Shown one piece after another: positions 15,136 to 17,161 of a DNA stretch of 17,161 nt (within the stretch, counting starts at the first letter, position 1; each line of letters begins with the position of its first letter). A program made the translations under genes and the position numbers. The stretch comes from Roseomonas sp. (lineage in GTDB: Bacteria; Pseudomonadota; Alphaproteobacteria; Acetobacterales; Acetobacteraceae). Below the pieces are notes generated by a model. That model was given only the letters and a program-made list of their open reading frames with translations. It did not search any database and had not been told where the DNA came from. Location of the stretch: assembly GCA_020249415.1 (NCBI GenBank), contig JADCFR010000226.1:1-17161 (forward strand). Direction: 5' to 3'.

Positions 15136-15774
15136 GTGGCACGAGATAAAGCCGCTGCCCCTGAACGCGCCTGGGTGCGGTTGCCATCCGGGCGGCGGCT
15201 TGATCTGCTTTCGCCCACACCCTTCGATTGGACGGATGAGGATCTCGCCACCGGCCTGGCGCGTACCTTTCGCTGGGGCGGGCATTCCATCTGGCCGGAG
15301 CCGCTTTCGGTCGCGCAGCACGCGCTTTTCGTGCTGCAACTCCGCCGGCAGCGCACGCGCCATTGGCTGACCCCGCCTGAGGAATTGCGCGAATTGCTGC
15401 ATGATGCGGATGAGGGTTTGATCAATTTCGACTGCATCTCGCCCCTCAAGCCCTTTCTGGGGGAGCGTTTCGCAGCCTTGCAGGCCAGCCTCTCGGCGGT
15501 GGTCGCTTTGCGCTACCGATTGCCGGCTTGGGGTGTGGAAGACAAACGCGCCCATAAGGCCGCCGATATCGCGGCAGCGGCGGCGGAAGCCGTGCATGTT
15601 GCCGGTTGGACGGAAGCGGAAATGCGCGAAACCCTAGGCATTCGTGCGGCGGTTTTGGCGCGTGATCCATTGGTGACGCGCTATGGCGGTCAAGCTTGGC
15701 GCCCCTGGCCGCCCGCCCTGGCAGCGGCGCGGTTTTTGGCAGAGCTTACAGGGCTTCAGGCCAAGGCAGGATAG
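15136..15774 (+). CDS. HD-domain phosphohydrolase, YfbR-like
   Basis: About 212 residues. The metal-binding HD pattern is visible: RTFRWGGHSIWPEPLSVAQHA with His50 and His62, ELLHDADEGLI with His89-Asp90, and HKAAD with Asp144. The segment around the HD pair (LHDADEGLINFDCISPLKPF) resembles 5'-deoxynucleotidase YfbR, which removes phosphate from dNMPs. A nucleotide monophosphate is therefore a plausible substrate, but relatives vary. The C-terminal 40 residues (WRPWPPALAAARFLAELTG) are outside the HD core. The start is either GTG 15136 or TTG 15130; the latter would overlap the asparaginase TGA as TTGA. No good SD is present, so translation is probably coupled to the upstream gene. The pairing with an asparaginase-like protein is of unclear meaning. 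Confidence 0.8.
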   Translation: MARDKAAAPERAWVRLPSGRRLDLLSPTPFDWTDEDLATGLARTFRWGGHSIWPEPLSVAQHALFVLQLRRQRTRHWLTPPEELRELLHDADEGLINFDCISPLKPFLGERFAALQASLSAVVALRYRLPAWGVEDKRAHKAADIAAAAAEAVHVAGWTEAEMRETLGIRAAVLARDPLVTRYGGQAWRPWPPALAAARFLAELTGLQAKAG

Positions 15775-15898
15775 GCATGTTTTTTCGAAAAACGCGCCCG
15801 GTAAACCGCTTCTGCCTTGGTAGGCTTCGTCATGGTTGCGTGATCGGACATGAATGGGGCTATCAGCCAAGCCAAGCGAAAGATCGAAGAACGGGTGG

Positions 15899-15924
15899 GC
15901 GTGATCCTTATCCGGGGATCACGC
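15899..15924. terminator. Putative bidirectional terminator hairpin
   Basis: GCGTGATCC (15899-15907) and GGATCACGC (15916-15924) form a perfect 9-bp stem with an 8-nt loop. It lies between the convergent HD phosphohydrolase (ends 15774) and the DUF2076 gene (ends 15951), where a shared terminator is expected. Neither side has a strong T-run, so the call rests on the symmetry and position. Confidence 0.4.
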
Positions 15925-15950
15925 CATTGACGGCCAAAGATGCCTGACCG

Positions 15951-16604
15951 TCAGATTTCCTCGTCGCCCCAATCGGCGCTGGCGTCATTGCCGTAATCCG
16001 CCGTCGCATCAGGCTGGGCATCGCCACTCCAGGGTGAGGATGACGGCACTGCCTCCTGCGCGAAGCCGCCGGCAGAGGCTGCCTCAGCCGCGCCGCCGCT
16101 GCCAAGCGCGCTCATCAGCATATTGCCGAGCATAATGCCGCCCGCGACACCAGCCGCTGTGGCAAGCGCTGTGCCGAGGAAGCCGCCACCCGGGCGCTGT
16201 TGCAGCGCCTGCGGGTTATGGCCGGGCGGGTAATAGGGCTGCGGGCGCGGCGGCATGGGGGCCGGGCGATTGCCGCCGAACAACCCGCCAAGCATGCCGC
16301 CCTTCTGCGCCTGGCCTTCGCGCCGCGCGGCTTCGGCTTCCCATTCCAATTGCTGCATGCGGTTATTGGCTTCGATCAGCGCCGCTTCCTGCGCGAAAGC
16401 CGCCTGCGTGATGCGATAACGCGCTTCCGGATAGCGGGTGAAAAGCTCCGCGATCAGGCGATCTGCCTCCGGGTCCATCGGCGGCAGGTTCGGCTTTTGC
16501 GCCGAGCTTGCGCCCCAGGGGCCTGAGGCTGCGCCGGCGATCGCCGCATTGCCGCTCATGCGCTCGACAAAAGCGGTGATGATCCGCTTTTCCTCATCAT
16601 TCAT
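15951..16604 (-). CDS. DUF2076 domain-containing protein
   Basis: 217 residues with the standard DUF2076 (COG3416) layout. There is an N-terminal helical part (MNDEEKRIITAFVERM, then MDPEADRLIAELFTRYPEARYRITQAAFAQEAALIEANNRMQQLEWE, about 43-89). A Gly/Pro/Gln-rich linker follows (about 101-141, with GGLFGGNRP and PQPYYPPGHNPQ). Next is a small hydrophobic Gly/Ala segment GTALATAAGVAGGIMLGNML (144-163), possibly membrane-associated, and then an acidic Asp/Trp-rich tail ending ADWGDEEI. The family is annotated as periplasmic ligand-binding sensor-like, but no biochemical role is established, and no classical signal peptide is seen here. The start is ATG 16604-16602 with AGAAGGA 7-8 nt upstream. 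It stands alone, convergent with the HD gene. Confidence 0.88.
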   Translation of the reverse strand: MNDEEKRIITAFVERMSGNAAIAGAASGPWGASSAQKPNLPPMDPEADRLIAELFTRYPEARYRITQAAFAQEAALIEANNRMQQLEWEAEAARREGQAQKGGMLGGLFGGNRPAPMPPRPQPYYPPGHNPQALQQRPGGGFLGTALATAAGVAGGIMLGNMLMSALGSGGAAEAASAGGFAQEAVPSSSPWSGDAQPDATADYGNDASADWGDEEI

Positions 16605-17090
16605 GGTGAAATCCTTCTCCCGACATTGAGGGTGCCGACGGGTTCACGCCGCTCTCAGCACCTGGGCGGGAGGTGGCTCGCGGGGGGGCGTCTTTCAAGC
16701 GGTGTGGCGCGGGTTTGGCGGTGGGCGCTTGGCGCCAAGCCTGGCCAGAATACAGCCAAGATATTGATGTCACGGATTTTTGACTGGGTAACGGGAGTGA
16801 TGTGGCGGCTTGTTACAGTTTAACTTTCGGCGCGCTGCCATGACGGGTGGAAGGCCCGGGAGGGGGCCGCTGGCCCCGCGGCGCGCTTCATCCAAGCGGC
16901 CTCGCTGGTGTCGCTCCTGGCCCTGAAGAGTATTGCAAATTTGCCACAGCGGGTGGCTGAAGCGACACGGCAGGCTCCAGATGGTCATTCCGATGTCGCA
17001 TGCGCGGCGAATCATGCTAACAAGCGACAGCCGATTTTTGGGCTGCGACAGCTTCGTGTTTGCGCCCTGAAACAGAGATGAGGAAAGACA
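16605..17090. other. Long intergenic region with palindromes and no convincing gene
   Basis: This 486-bp gap between divergent genes contains several symmetric elements. They are a perfect 14-bp palindrome GCTTGGCGCCAAGC (16727-16740), a perfect 10-bp palindrome GCAAATTTGC (16935-16944), and a GC hairpin GGGGCC-GCT-GGCCCC (16863-16877). An AT-richer stretch at about 16745-16830 contains TTGACT (16780-16785) on the plus strand and a GTGACA/TATTCT pair with a 15-nt spacer on the minus strand (16773-16747). None gives a clean two-box promoter. The open frames here have no family features. Confidence 0.5.
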
Positions 17091-17161
17091 ATGAGCTTCA
17101 AAAAAACCCTTTTGGCCGCTGCGGCGGTGGTGGCGCTTCCGGTGCTGGCGCAGGCCCAGCC
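17091..17161 (+). CDS. Secreted or outer-membrane protein, N-terminal signal peptide only (partial)
   Basis: Only 23 codons are inside the window. They form a textbook Sec signal peptide: positive n-region MSFKK, hydrophobic TLLAAAAVVALPVL, and the cleavage motif AQA-Q. GAGGAAAG lies 6-7 nt upstream of ATG 17091. In related bacteria such leaders often precede porins or OmpA-type proteins, but nothing visible identifies the mature protein. The long upstream region suggests its own promoter. Confidence 0.8.
   Translation, partial: MSFKKTLLAAAAVVALPVLAQAQ

Noticed and set aside
15777..15947. Possible 56-codon ORF starting MFFRKTRPVN between the HD and DUF2076 genes
   Set aside because: It has a weak ribosome site and no recognised family, its sequence runs through the likely terminator hairpin, and coding character is not evident.
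16770..17015. 81-codon minus-strand frame in the long intergenic region
   Set aside because: It has no SD of note and no motif, and it overlaps palindromic and GC-hairpin sequence; treated as chance.

Overview
The window is high-GC chromosomal DNA whose gene content, codon use and repeat elements suggest an alphaproteobacterium, most likely of the Rhodospirillales/Acetobacteraceae (Roseomonas-like). That placement is an inference from style and not a database match. I see no tRNA, rRNA, CRISPR array, transposase or phage gene.

Layout. Positions 1-747 (minus) hold most of an Asp/Glu racemase / maleate isomerase superfamily protein that runs off the left edge. It is divergent from a TPR lipoprotein (928-1743, plus), and a palindromic repeat lies between them. 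A class I aminotransferase (1789-2952, plus) follows and converges, with no gap, on a small dimeric alpha-beta barrel protein (2953-3276, minus). A 240-bp gap with a structured repeat-like element separates these genes from the main system.

The core (3517-13335, all minus, transcribed right to left) is a tight three-gene operon: a GT4 glycosyltransferase, then a type I iterative polyketide/fatty-acid synthase of about 2,400 residues (KS-AT-DH-pseudoMT-pseudoKR-ER-KR-ACP, no thioesterase), then an alpha-oxoamine synthase. The junctions overlap (8 bp, and ATGA). This is the arrangement expected if the synthase builds a long reduced acyl chain that stays on the ACP until the PLP enzyme releases it by decarboxylative condensation with an amino acid. 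The result would be a sphingoid-like aminoketone lipid, which the glycosyltransferase (or products outside the window) could decorate. The nearest characterised systems I know are RkpA/RkpG of Sinorhizobium K-antigen production and WcbR/WcbT of the Burkholderia capsule.

To the right (13537-15774, plus) are a YdiI-like hotdog acyl-CoA thioesterase and then a coupled set: a 19-codon upstream ORF, an asparaginase-family protein lacking the usual catalytic Asp, and a YfbR-like HD phosphohydrolase, each overlapping the next at the start/stop codons. A DUF2076 protein (15951-16604, minus) converges on them. A 486-bp intergenic region with two perfect palindromes then leads to the signal peptide of a secreted or outer-membrane protein cut by the right edge (17091 onward).
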